Part shown: positions 36,716 to 49,000 of the stretch, piece by piece
Layout of the letters: each line of letters opens with the position of its first letter
How positions within the stretch are numbered: the stretch's first letter is position 1
Assembly: GCF_008831285.2 (NCBI RefSeq)
Contig: NC_045141.1
Location: 14,620,106-14,680,105, forward strand
Direction of reading: 5' to 3'
DNA length: 60,000 nt
DNA from: Nymphaea colorata
Lineage: Eukaryota; Streptophyta; Magnoliopsida; Nymphaeales; Nymphaeaceae
Notes under the pieces: model-generated
Databases searched by the model: none
Told to the model about the DNA's origin: nothing
What the model saw: the letters and a program-made list of their open reading frames with translations, nothing else
Position numbers and translations under genes: made by a program

Positions 36716-37012
36716 TCTCCTTTGTAACAGCAACTTACAGGATCTAAGTTCTCTTCCATTATATATTTTTATAGAGATTCTCGGGAATCAAAATCGAGGG
36801 AGAGAACCAAGCTCGTAAAAATAAACTTATGAGTAAGGAGTTATCAAAACTTAGCATATGAAGAGATCAATCTACAGTAAGGAGTTTCTGTACAAAGAGA
36901 AGCATTCTTTACATTTTAAGCATGCTCACATTCGCTGAGAATCTAGTGGGCGGATCTACATTCTCCAACTAACATATACATGGAAGGATAGCTTATGGTA
37001 ACATCTAGGATT

Positions 37013-40000
37013 CTAGTGCTTCCATCCCCTTCTATTGACAGGAGGTTTTGACTCAAATCTGGAGTTGGAGCTTGGCCTGAAAACCTTGGCTGAAGCAGAC
37101 TTTGAATTATAATTTGAGCCGATGTTCCCTGGGTCAGCATGCATGCCTGTATTTCTCTTTACCGGAGTTACACCAGTGGGCAGACGACCATAGCAAGGGA
37201 CACGTGAATGTAGCAACGGATTGGTTGGTGCTGAGGGCCGAAATGGATTTGCTAATCCGGATGGTACCTTGTGAATGGGAGGCTGGGGAACTATATTTGC
37301 AACTGTTGATTGAGGTTCCTGCAATGGAAGCAAAGGTCCACTTGCAGGTGGAGCCCTCGATTCTACTGGTTCCTTCACTTCCAGATATGGTGGGCGCCAT
37401 TCAGGCATAGCATCATCATCATCCCACAACTTTCTAAGATAGGAAGCAGACAATGGTGTTGGCACAGATGTAGCCACAGTCGTACCTACAGATCTGGCTC
37501 CATTCAGCTGCCCGCCTGGGCTCTTCGCCTGAGGAACAGGCAGACATGGTGGTTCACAGTCAGATTTCCGAATCATATTTAAAATAGAAGTTCCATGAGT
37601 ATCGGTCACTATAGGCTTGGGAAGCCTGGGAAACTCAGAACCTTGTGGAACCAACGTGGGCCTTGGGATTATGTCAAGCAGTGCGGTGGTTGCAGATCCA
37701 TCACATTTCCTTGCTCCTAGGCTGTCAGATGAATGAACACCAGCAATTTGGCCCTCACTATCAACTGTAGGAGGCATACTGCTAGTGCATCTTGCAAGGC
37801 CGCATGTTTTGCTAAAGTCAAACTCTGGAAGATCATCATCATCAGATAAATTTGATGTCTGCTGATTTGATTGCTTTCCAGGTAATTTATGGCCAGCACT
37901 CATCACTTCTTTAGACTCTGTAGCTGGTTTCTTCGCCATGGCCTGAAAATTTGAATTATTATTTGTCAAAAACTGCCTGCCAATGTCCAGCAAATAGCTT
38001 GAATCTGGCCCTGTAAAGGATAAGCCTGTTGACTTTGAAGTTAAACTGCACAAAGAAATGCCAACTTCTGGAAGTCCATTGCCACACGTTGATTCACTTT
38101 CTTCACGAGTGGCAGCAAGGGGTACCATATAACCACCTGCTGAATTAGCTACCGGTCCCTGACTAACATTCTTTACTGGTGCATACACATGCTTGGCAGG
38201 TGGAGCTGATATAAGCAGTTTAGGATCACTTTTTTGCACAGTACATGATGGTAAAGGTGCTCTTGCATCTGCACCTTGCAAGCTGCTTGTAGAATCCAAT
38301 TTTTTTTCTGGAGAACTCTGTTTCCTCTTTTCAAATGATTTTTGCCTGGAATTAGGGTTTCTTCGCCACACAATGCAGCCAATAAGCAAATGGTTGCCTC
38401 GTGCTGTAGCCATGCCTTTGTAGAAACCATATTTTGCAAGTATTGTAATTATGGTTTCAGAGCGTGGACAGATGTAAAGATCAATACCTGGACAGACCTC
38501 TGCAAACCCTATCCTCTTGCTTTCTTCATAGCTCTTGGCCACCTGAAACATAATTTACTGGAGGATAAGAAAGGGAAGACCAGAAGTTAACCTGACAGAT
38601 TCCTCGTTTCCTCACCTCCTCCATGCCCACTAACCCAGCCTTTGAGGAACTAACACTCCCACAAAATGATACCACCTGATGAAGAAAAGGAAATGGTATG
38701 TTTGAGCTGCTTGCTTCAACAAGAAAAAGAAAAGGCTTATGCAAGGATTGACATCTTAATCCCTCCCACAGCCAAACTAGCTTGACCAATATATTATGCT
38801 CAACCATCCCAGGGCACAAATCTTTATCGGCATGAATAAAGAGATATGACATGTTTACAAAGCATAAATAACGTTAACATTTGAATAAAAAAAGAAAGAA
38901 AACATAGGTAACGATTGACATCTTAATCTCTACATTTCTCCCACATGCTAACTTAACCTACATTATGATCAACCATCCCAGATTACAAATGTTTGATCTG
39001 CAAAACAAGTACAGAGCACTGACATGTTTAGTGAGGATGTGTGAACATTTCACTCAGATCTTAATAAGCTTGTGCTTTATGATTATTTCAAGAAACATTT
39101 AGTTACTCATTTGGAAAAATCTGAATATCATAAACTCTAAAGGGCTATCCATCTCTAATGTCATGAAGGCTCTTGCTTCTTCATAATTCTCTGTCATGTT
39201 CCAGATCTCATGAATGTTATAAAACATAGAGATCACTGGAAGCAGGAAAATTTAAGAATAATCATCAAGTTACTTCGACCACCTTCCAGAACCCAACTGA
39301 TGCCATCAATTTTCTAAGCAAGTCGGCTTTTAAAAAGTTCAGTAGCTACCATCTTTCATTGTGATCAGCATCTTGTAGTTAAGGATTCAAAAGCAAAAGC
39401 TTGGTATCTATTTGATGTCGACATAGCATTTGCATATTGGAAATATGTTTGGCATAACAATTGCGACTGGTCAATAGAAAGATGGTTACAAACATGCAGG
39501 TGTACCATCAGTGCACGGTGGCGAGAACGAGGAAGATCTTGAATGAACTTCTCAAAGGCCTCCAGCCTTACTCTTCCTTTGACCTCTATATGTTCAGGCC
39601 AATTGATCTTTGAGTTCTGCTCACCACTGCACAAGAATTCGATTGATATAAGTTGCATTTTCAAAGCGTAATCTGTTTATATATTTAAGAAATCCTAGAA
39701 ATGAGGTACATATAACCCTCTATACCGCACATTTACATCCCAAAGCCAACATAATATTATGATAAAAAATAAAAAAAAACATTTCTTGCCTGTTAAGCTA
39801 AAAAAGAACTGTACCAAGAAGGAATGCTGATGAAGCACCAAAAGTCAAGCAAAATGAAATGAGAAACGTTGAAGACAAAAAGAGCATGGTATTTCCAACC
39901 AAGAACAAACTGGAAAATTTAAAACATATACACAGGTGGGATAAAATGCCTAGTTTGAAGGCTAAAAATGGTAGCAGCCCTTACCCTGCTATGTTTGATA

Positions 40001-43000
40001 TGTGGTACAGTCATAAGACTCATAACAGTTAATAAATGAACTTAAGATTGTAGTTTTGGAGGTTCCAAAATCTTCCAATAATCATGACTTGAAGCTTGCA
40101 TGCAGTAGACTACCACCTGGATAACTGAAGGATCCTCTTGAAAATCCAGGATCCAGAAAAGTGAGGTAACAGGCATCGTTGATCAGAACTTTGAACGCTA
40201 TTGTCTATTTTTTTCCCAATTTACAAGAAATTTAGAAATTCGAAAGTCCAGCAGCAAGTTTAAGGTAGTCACCGAGTAATCAACATTTAGCAAGGTTGAC
40301 ACTTAAGATGATAAGATATTGATCAGACTGCATACTCTTCTTTCCCAAAGAGTTTGAATGCCAAAAATACGACTTCAAGATATTTTGTTGGGGAAAATGA
40401 AAAAAAGTTCGGTCACATCTCAAAAAACATTGGTGTGCAGTTGGGCTAACAGTCAATTGGTTCTTCTATCCACACATAATCACTGCCTTCATCTAACCTT
40501 TGTTCAACCCTGTTGCCCAGCACAATCAACTACCCCTGTGACAGAATACCATCCTAAGCACCACAAAAACTTAACCTTGTTCAGCAGCCCATCCCTTCTC
40601 ACTGTCTGATACTATTCCCATTGTCCTTGAGGCACACAAGCCACAAGCACATGCCTTATCTGTGAAACCCACTTCTTCTGGACTAGAGGATTTTGTTCTT
40701 TTCCCTGGACAACATGAGCCTTAACAGAAAGGCTTAGAAGAGAAATTTCGAGGGAAAAAAATACATTTTGGCTGAGATATCATAATGTACCAACTAAACT
40801 CCTTTTAGCCATGCTATAGATCCTTGTATTGGATTCAAGTCCATTTATAGATTTTGACACTGATCCCAACTGTAACAACCCAATCCAAAGATTCCAAACT
40901 AACCCAAGAATTAGTGGAACTCAGGCACCTTGCAGTCTGTTTTATTTGTAAGAATCTTCACTAAATCATGTCTCTCCGGCTGAAAATAAGATAGATTGAG
41001 AACAGAAGATAGAAAGCAAGACGATGGAGGAAGAGATGCAGTCGGCCAATGCAGCCCTGCGATCCTTAATCTCTATTAAAAACATAACATTAACCTAATT
41101 AGGTTACAACAGATTTGTACAAAATTTATAAAATATTACAAGAATGCCACCGCCTAGTATTCTTAGGCGTGTGGATATAAAAGAAGTGGATCGGGTCTGA
41201 ACAAACCCGATCCCCATACGCACAAACTTAACAGCCCCCCTCAAGTTGTGCATGAGATTTGATCATGCACAACTTGTTCTTCAATTCCCAAAAGTGCTGC
41301 CCTATGAGTCCTTTGGTAAAGAGATCAGCTATACGTTCACTGGTGGATATATAAGCAAGCAAGATCTCGGCTTCTTCAACCTTCTGACGGATGAAGTGTT
41401 GATCAATCTCTATGTGCTTGGTACGATTATGCAAGATGGGGTTGAAGGCAATTTTTATCGCACTTTGATTGTCACAAAGTAATGAAGACCGAACAACAGG
41501 AAGATTGAGCTCTCCAAGCAAATGTCGTAACCATGACGCTTCAGTTGTCCCTACAGCCATTGCTCTATACTTTGCCTCAGTGCTAGATCGCGCAACCGCA
41601 CGCTGTTTATTACTACTCCAACAAATGAGATTAGAATCAAGAAAAAGACAGAAACCTGAAACTGATCGTCGGTCATCGGGATCCCCTGCCCAGTCTGCAT
41701 CAGTATAGGTATATATGCTATGTCCAAGTGAAGCATTTGGACATTTTGTGTAGACTAGTCCATCTCCAAGAGTAGCTTTGAGGTACCGTAAGATCCGCTT
41801 AGCAGCATCCATATGTCCTTCTGTGGGTGCATGCATAAACTGAGAGATCTGATTTACAGCATATACTATGTCTGGGCGAGTAAAAGTGAGATATTGTAAC
41901 ATACCAACAATGCTGCGATAGAATGTAGGATTGGAATATGCAGCAGTTCCATCAGAGACAGTCAATTTAGTGTTCAGAACACTAGGAGTAGTTATGGGTT
42001 TGCAATTAATCATATCTGCCTTGTCCAAAACATCAAGCGTATATTTGTGTTGCGTAAGAGTCAATCTATCATTCGTCCTGTCAAGTTCAACACCCAAGAA
42101 GTACCATAATTCGCCGAGATCCTTCATCTTGAATTCTTGCTTCAACATATCTTTAACATAAGAAATATGTGAAGAAGAATTCCCACTTATAACAATGTCA
42201 TCAACATATATAAGTAACCAAGTGGTAGCTTCTCCGGTATGGTAGATAAATAGAGAGTGATCGAGAGAGCTTCGGAGAAAACCAACTTGTTGTATATGAT
42301 GAGAAAACCGATCGAACCATGACCTAGAAGCTTGCTTCAACCCATATAGAGACTTGTGTAATTTACAAACCCATTTTTGAGGATCATGGGTACTATAACC
42401 GGGAGGTTGCTACATATATACCTCTTCCTTTAGAATCCCATGAAGGAAGACATTTTTGACATCTAACTGATAAATAGGCCATCCATATGAGACTGCAAGA
42501 GAAATAATTACACGTATTGTTCTCATCTTGATGACCGAACTGAATGTCTCATCATAATCTTCCCCGTATTGCTGAGTGAAGCCTCGCGCCACAAGGCGAG
42601 CTTTGTATCAATCAATGCTACCATCTGGCTTATATTTCAGTTTGTAAACCCATTTGGAGCCCACAACATTCTTATCATCTGGATGAGGGACAATCTGCCA
42701 TGTCTGACACTCATGCAAGGCTGTCATTTCCTCATTCATAGCTTCAACCCAACATTTTTCCTTACTCGCATGTTGATAACATTTTGATTCCACCTTTTTG
42801 CTGACTTCTGTCATAAACAACTGAAAATCCAAAGAAAAATTGTTATAGCTCACCCATCTGTCAATAGGATGTCGTACGCGCTGTGATTGGCGTGGAGCTG
42901 CAGTAGGGACTGATCGTCTAGAGTATATCAAGCCTCAGAACCGATTATCTATAGGTGGATCATTGGGCTGAGAAGATGAAGGCAGGCTATCCAAGGAAGT

Positions 43001-46000
43001 AGTGTTGTCTAAGGAACTACTTACAAGTGTCTCGGGCTCATTTACAGCTTGCTCCTTTCGCTCAGGAACATTTTCGCCCCTTGTCTTAAGATTTCAGCAT
43101 GTAACCAAGTATCATACACCTCATTTTTGTCATTGAGTGTCACAGAAGTAGCCTTTGGATCCTGTAACTTGCTTTCATCAAAAACAACATGCCGTGAAAC
43201 ATGTACACGCCCTGTTTTAGGATTGTAACACCTATAACATTTGTAGTTTTCTGCATACCCTATGAATCTGCACAAAACAACACGATCTTGAAATTTGTTT
43301 CTTAAAGAAACATCAATATGCACATAGCACACACATCCAAAAACACGCAATTCCTCATAACATGGTTGTTCCTGATGTAATAGAAAAAATGGTGACTTTC
43401 CACCAAGCAAAGCCAATGGTAGTCGGTTTATAACATGAACAGCCGTATGAAAAGCCTCAGTCCACAATGTCATAGGTAAGTCTGTGTCATGCATCATGCT
43501 GAGCACGCTTTCAACAATATGCATATGTTTCCTTTCAGCAATTCCGTTTTGCTGAGGTGTATGCGGGCATGAGATTTGTCTAGTGATCTCATGATCTAGT
43601 AAGTACTCAGTAAATTTATTAGAAATAAATTCACCACCACCATCACATTGAAAATGCACAATATTACTGGAGTATTTATTCCGAACCAAGGCATGAAATT
43701 GAGTGAACAAGCGGAAAACTTCTGATTTGTGTTTCATGAAATGGATCCAAGTATATCGGAAATATGAATCAATAAAAATGACATAGTATCTACTCCCAGA
43801 AGAAGAAGGAATTGGAGCAGGCCCCCAAACATCGGAATATATGGTGTCAAAAACCTTTGAAACTCTTTTATTGATTGATTGAAAAGGAAGGGCATGGCTC
43901 TTACAGATATGACAACTCGAGCACATGCTGGACTCACTAACTGAACTCAGACTAGACTTATCTAAGAGTCCGTCTGCAACAAGACTTCGAACAAAAGACT
44001 GACTACAATGAGCTAACCGACCATGCCAAATGGACGGCTTATTATACTCAGCAACATTGACTTCACTATGACTTGAAAAACATGAATCTGAAGAGTGAGG
44101 TTTTGACAGCTTTGGAGCTTCTTCAAGGACATACATATCTTCTTTGCGAGTGCCCTCAGCGAATGTCTTCTTGTTTCGAGCATCATTGACATAAACAGAA
44201 TATGGTGTGAATTCAACAGAGGAATGAGTGTCATCAATAAGTTTGGACACTAGATAATATTTTTCTTGACACTAGGAACAACAAGGACATTCTTTAATGG
44301 AATGGAAGAAGAGCCCATAGATATTTGTGCATTTCCAATGTGCGATATTGTGTGATGGGAACCATCTCCCATGACAACTGAGCCTTGATCTAAATAAGGG
44401 AAAACACTAGAGAGATTACCTGTGTCACCAGTAACATGGGCTGCTGCTCCAGAGTCCACATACCACTCTCCTTGCTCATTTTGTTTCAAGTGGAGTTTAG
44501 ATAAAGTTATTAGAAGCTGTTGCACGTCTGCTGAAACATTTGATGTCGGATTTGAGCCAGATGATGATGAAGCTGGCCCTACTGCTGCCTTGTTCTCACG
44601 CCTGATCTTATTATTTTTGTTCTGAGGATTGTGCCAACATTCTGATTTTACATGTCCCCTCTTGTTGCAATAGAAGCAAGTCGGAACCCTTCTAGGCATA
44701 GTATTCATGCCCTGCGGTGTTGGGAGAATACCTCTTCCCATTCCTGCCTGAGAAGTCCAAGGACGGGTGTGATTCCCTTGCAGTGCATGTGTTCCTGTGA
44801 TCAGTACATTGTGGCTGTTGGAAGGAATCAAACTCTGTCGCTGAACACGACTAGCTTCATGCTGAAAAAACTTGGCCTTCAGATCTTCAAAAGATGGGAG
44901 GACAGGAAGAACTTCCAAGGCTGTACAAAATATGTCAAAATTTGTTCCCAGTCCACTTAAAGCTTGTTGCACCTTGTCCTTGTTGCTGATGGGATGTCCA
45001 ATGGCAGCAAGCTGATCACTTACACTTTTTATTTCATTCAAATATTTCAAGACTGTACGTGTCCCACGCTTGATGTCCTGAAATTGCCTTCTTAATTGCA
45101 AAAAACGTGCTTCCGATACTTGAGAATACGTCATGGCAAGGGTAGACCACAACTCCAGGGCTGTTAAATCATCATCAATGCCTCCTAATACCTCCTCTGA
45201 CAAAGTAGAAGTAATGTAGGCAACAAGGGACTGGTCATGAGCCAGCCAAACTTCATACTCAGGATTGTTTTCAGGGAGAGTTTCATATTCAAATCTAATC
45301 TCACTCCCAGCCGGAGTCCCAGTAGCTTGATCTCCCACAACGGTCTTCTTCACTTCACGGTAAATGTACTTTGGAGGTGCTGGAGTAGTGCCATCGATAT
45401 GTCCATAGAGTCTATGACTTCTAATAAATGGGACAATTTGACGTTTCCAAGTCAAATAGTTACTATGATTCAGTTTTTGAAAGATAAGTTGGGAGAGAAA
45501 GCTGGAAGATAAAAGGGAAGGAGCCGGCTGATCCATGGCTGAAAAAAGGGGCAAGAAATACGAAGAGGGATAATGAAAAAGGGATGATTAGGGCAGACGA
45601 CTTGGGGCAGAATTTAGGGGAGCGGTAGAAATTAGGGCAAATCACGTCAGAAAGGAAGATTTAGGGGAGAAACTGAATTTAGGGCTAATCACGCCAGAAA
45701 AAGGGGATTTAGGGCAGATTAGGACAAATCACATCAGATTGAAAACACTCACCGGAGGATGCTGCAACCTGTCTCTGATACCATGTAAGAATCTTCACTA
45801 AATCATGTCTCTCCGACTGAAAATAAGATAGATTGAGAAGAGAGGATAGAAAGCAAGACGATGGAGGAAGAGATGCAGTCAGCCAATGCAACCCTCCGAT
45901 CCTTAATCTCTATTAAAAACATAACATTAACCTAATTAGGTTACAACAGATTTGTACAAAAATATATAAAATATTACAAGAATGCCACCGCCTAGTATTC

Positions 46001-49000
46001 TTAGGCGTGTGGATATAAAAGAAGTGGATCGGGTCTGAACAGACCCGATCCCCATACGCACAAACTTAACATTATTATCATAAGAAAGGCAATGAACTGA
46101 GGAACCAAGATACTATTAGCATAAGATATAAACCCTGGAAAATTTCTCAAAATCTTCAATGTTGGATTGTTCTAAAGTCCTTTCATCATGCATAGCAAAA
46201 TAATAAAAGATGGTGGGATGATTCAATGATCACTTCATGCATATAGATGCATTCACATTTTTTCACCATGCGACATTATGATGAACATCTCATGACTTTT
46301 GGCTTATGCATGGTGTGATTTATTTGTTGCTTGTGATCATTATATGCATGTATATTGGCTGTTTTATTGACCTCATATGAGATTGGTCTCAACTTGCACC
46401 ATAAGGTGTCAACTCAAACCTAACCCAACCGCCCAGTATGGAGGTTCTCGACTTACTCCATAACCAGCTACAATTCCTGCCCAAAAGGGCTACAAACCAA
46501 AATGATTGGTACTATGAGATGCCATTATATAAGCTCCTTAAGGTAGCTTAAATTCTCAATATATGACCATCCCCAATTCCTGTCACATACATGAGGCCTA
46601 AGAAAAACACATAATTGCATGTTGGATCCAGGTTTGAGTGATCTTCAATAGCTACCTATTGCATGTTGGGATCAGGTCTAAATGTTGAACTTAGGTTTGA
46701 TACCAGTTGTAACGACTGAAAACTAACCAAAGTACTTGATGTGGCAGATCCAAACCTACTCACTCAAAAAGGCCATGAACCTGGAATTCCAATAGTACGA
46801 GCACATAGGGACATAAACCTAAAAAATTCTTAAGATTTTCAATATAAGACTATTTCAAGTTTTTCCACACACACGCGGTGTTCCAATAAATTCTTTCAAA
46901 CTTGTTTTGATATAAAATGCATCAGCATCAATGATTTGTTCTACCATTGAGTACCGATAATAGTGATTATTCCTGGTTTAGTTATACAAAAAAGTTAGTA
47001 AAAATTTCATTGGAGTTATAACATGAAGTAAAATTCGATTTTGACCAGATTCCGTCTCACTTTATGTTATTCATTGATTTTTTAAAGCACTATTTTAGAT
47101 GGAACAAAGTCCAACAATTATATAATTGAAATTTGGTTGTTTTATAGGAGATCCATGGTTTAAACTACATAAATTTCATCCTTCGTATGATTGTATCAAT
47201 GCACAAGGAAAGATCCCCCATAATCTTCAATCTTGTAATTAATCCTACCATGCAACCCTTTAGACATGCTATGACAAGTAAGAAGTTTACCATGATATAG
47301 GTAGATTGTTAATCATTTTTCATCTGGAAAGATTTAAAGGTGGTGATATTTTTTCAAAGAAAATATTGCTATAAGAAATTGTAAACCATGCTCTTGTTCG
47401 CTAGTAATGCTACCAAACAAAACATTGTAATAAATGATAAGTAAATTATATACATGTACTGTCATTTAGCAATTTACAGAGCCCCACCCCCCCCAACCTC
47501 CCTTCCCAGCTGCCTAGAAGGCAGGTCTTCAATGAAGCCCATTTTTGTAAACTAGGTTAAACCAGGTTTGATCCAGGCTTATCCGGTCATTCAAAGGGCT
47601 CCTTATACATGTGGTTGCAACTTTGGCGATGACACAAACAATCAAACATACTGAGATTGTAAGATTGAGTCTTGAAGCACTTGCAGAGCAAACTAAAGAG
47701 GGATATAGATCAACAAGAATTAATAAAAGAGGATACAATGTGAAGTGCCAATCACATACAGAAGGGGCAAGCCAGGTGGTTGTTGGGAAATCTAGCCATC
47801 AGAAACTACCTTGTTATTATAATGCCCTTTAGACAAAAAATAAATTACAAAAAAAGATCAAAAAAAAGTAAAAAGTCACACATGTATAGTTTCACAAATT
47901 TAAAAAATAAAAATATAATGTGCTTGTACTCGCACAAACATATTTATGGAAGACAAAGAAACTTTATACCACTTCTTGCATTTTGAGGAAGTTGTCTAAG
48001 AAAACAGAAAACCAGGAATTGAGTGAAAATCCTTTGCATTTCTCCAACTTGTCAGGGCCTATTTTCAGCCAATTTTCAGCCCATGCAGTGCTCAAGGCTG
48101 CCCTTAGCCTTCAGCTAGCCTATCCTTCCTTCAAAGTAGAGAAAGCATTTTTTTCTTCGGAATGTTCGATTGAGGGGAAGGTATTTGGCAAACCATGAAC
48201 CAGGATGACTCAACAAGGACTATTGACGAGCTATGTGACATGGCTACATGGGATTGCCCCCACATACCCACTCTGGTGCGCCAGTAGTTGGGTACAGTTT
48301 GGATCGGGTTTGGGTCATTCCTGAACTAAATCGTAAAAATCTTTTATCTGCACAAAACTCATCGAGCTCTTCATCAAAGCTTGACCTGACCATTTTCCCT
48401 CTTCAATCTTCCTCCTCCCTGCGATGACTAGCAGCAGCGTCAACATCTGGTGATGTACAACCACGTCCGGCGGTGCACGCCCACAGTCAACGGCCGCCAG
48501 GTAAATGTTTTTTTTTTCTTTTCGCTATTACAAATTTGGGTTTCATTTTCTTGATTTGGAGTTTTTCATTTTTCTGATTTAGGGGTATTTTTGTTTGAAG
48601 ATTGAACTGTAAATCTGTGGACCCATATGTGTTTTCACCTTTTGTTTGATCTATGTGTGTTTAGTCTATTGGCTGCCAGTTTTGTTTGGTCTCATTTCAT
48701 CATGGTTGTTTTGATCTATCGACTATGTTGGCTGCCAGTTATCTTGTATTTCTTTCAACTCTCTTCATTGACATCTAGTTATAAGAATTGACGGATTGTG
48801 AGACTTTGAGTTTGTGATCAGTTTAGTAGAACAGCTGATGCTGCCGACCAGCCAAGCATAGGCACAAGCCTAATTGTGTTTTTTTCTTTTTGATGTTTAG
48901 CAATTGTTAATATTAATCTTGCAATTCTGAACTTAATTTAAGCATTTAAAAGTTCTTTGAAGAGTGATCGCCTGATCAGTTTTCTAGTTTTTTGTACCAG

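Larger units (their letters stand above)
29768..37012. other. Intergenic region: MATH-gene promoter side and SPOC-gene 3' flank
   Basis: This 7.2 kb gap lies between two leftward genes. The MATH-gene leader/promoter is at its left end, with a GA tract (CT on the transcribed strand). The rest holds the repeats listed separately: short repeat copies, a CACTA-like end, microsatellites, a CT-rich minisatellite and an inverted/direct repeat cluster. A 151-codon plus-strand frame at 30766-31221 has no recognisable domain and I do not call it a gene. Confidence 0.65.
40947..46071 (-). mobile_element. Full-length Ty1/Copia LTR retrotransposon (5.1 kb), coding-defective
   Basis: The order LTR, PBS, gag-protease, integrase, reverse transcriptase-RNase H, polypurine tract, LTR on the minus strand is diagnostic of Copia. 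The 5-bp duplication TTATT flanks it (40942-40946 and 46072-46076). The LTRs differ by about 8 substitutions and one indel, so the insertion is fairly young. It lies in the sense orientation of the host gene. The coding region has at least three stops and two frameshifts, so it cannot make a full polyprotein. Its small size would suit the Ale/Retrofit lineage, but that is a guess. Confidence 0.97.
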
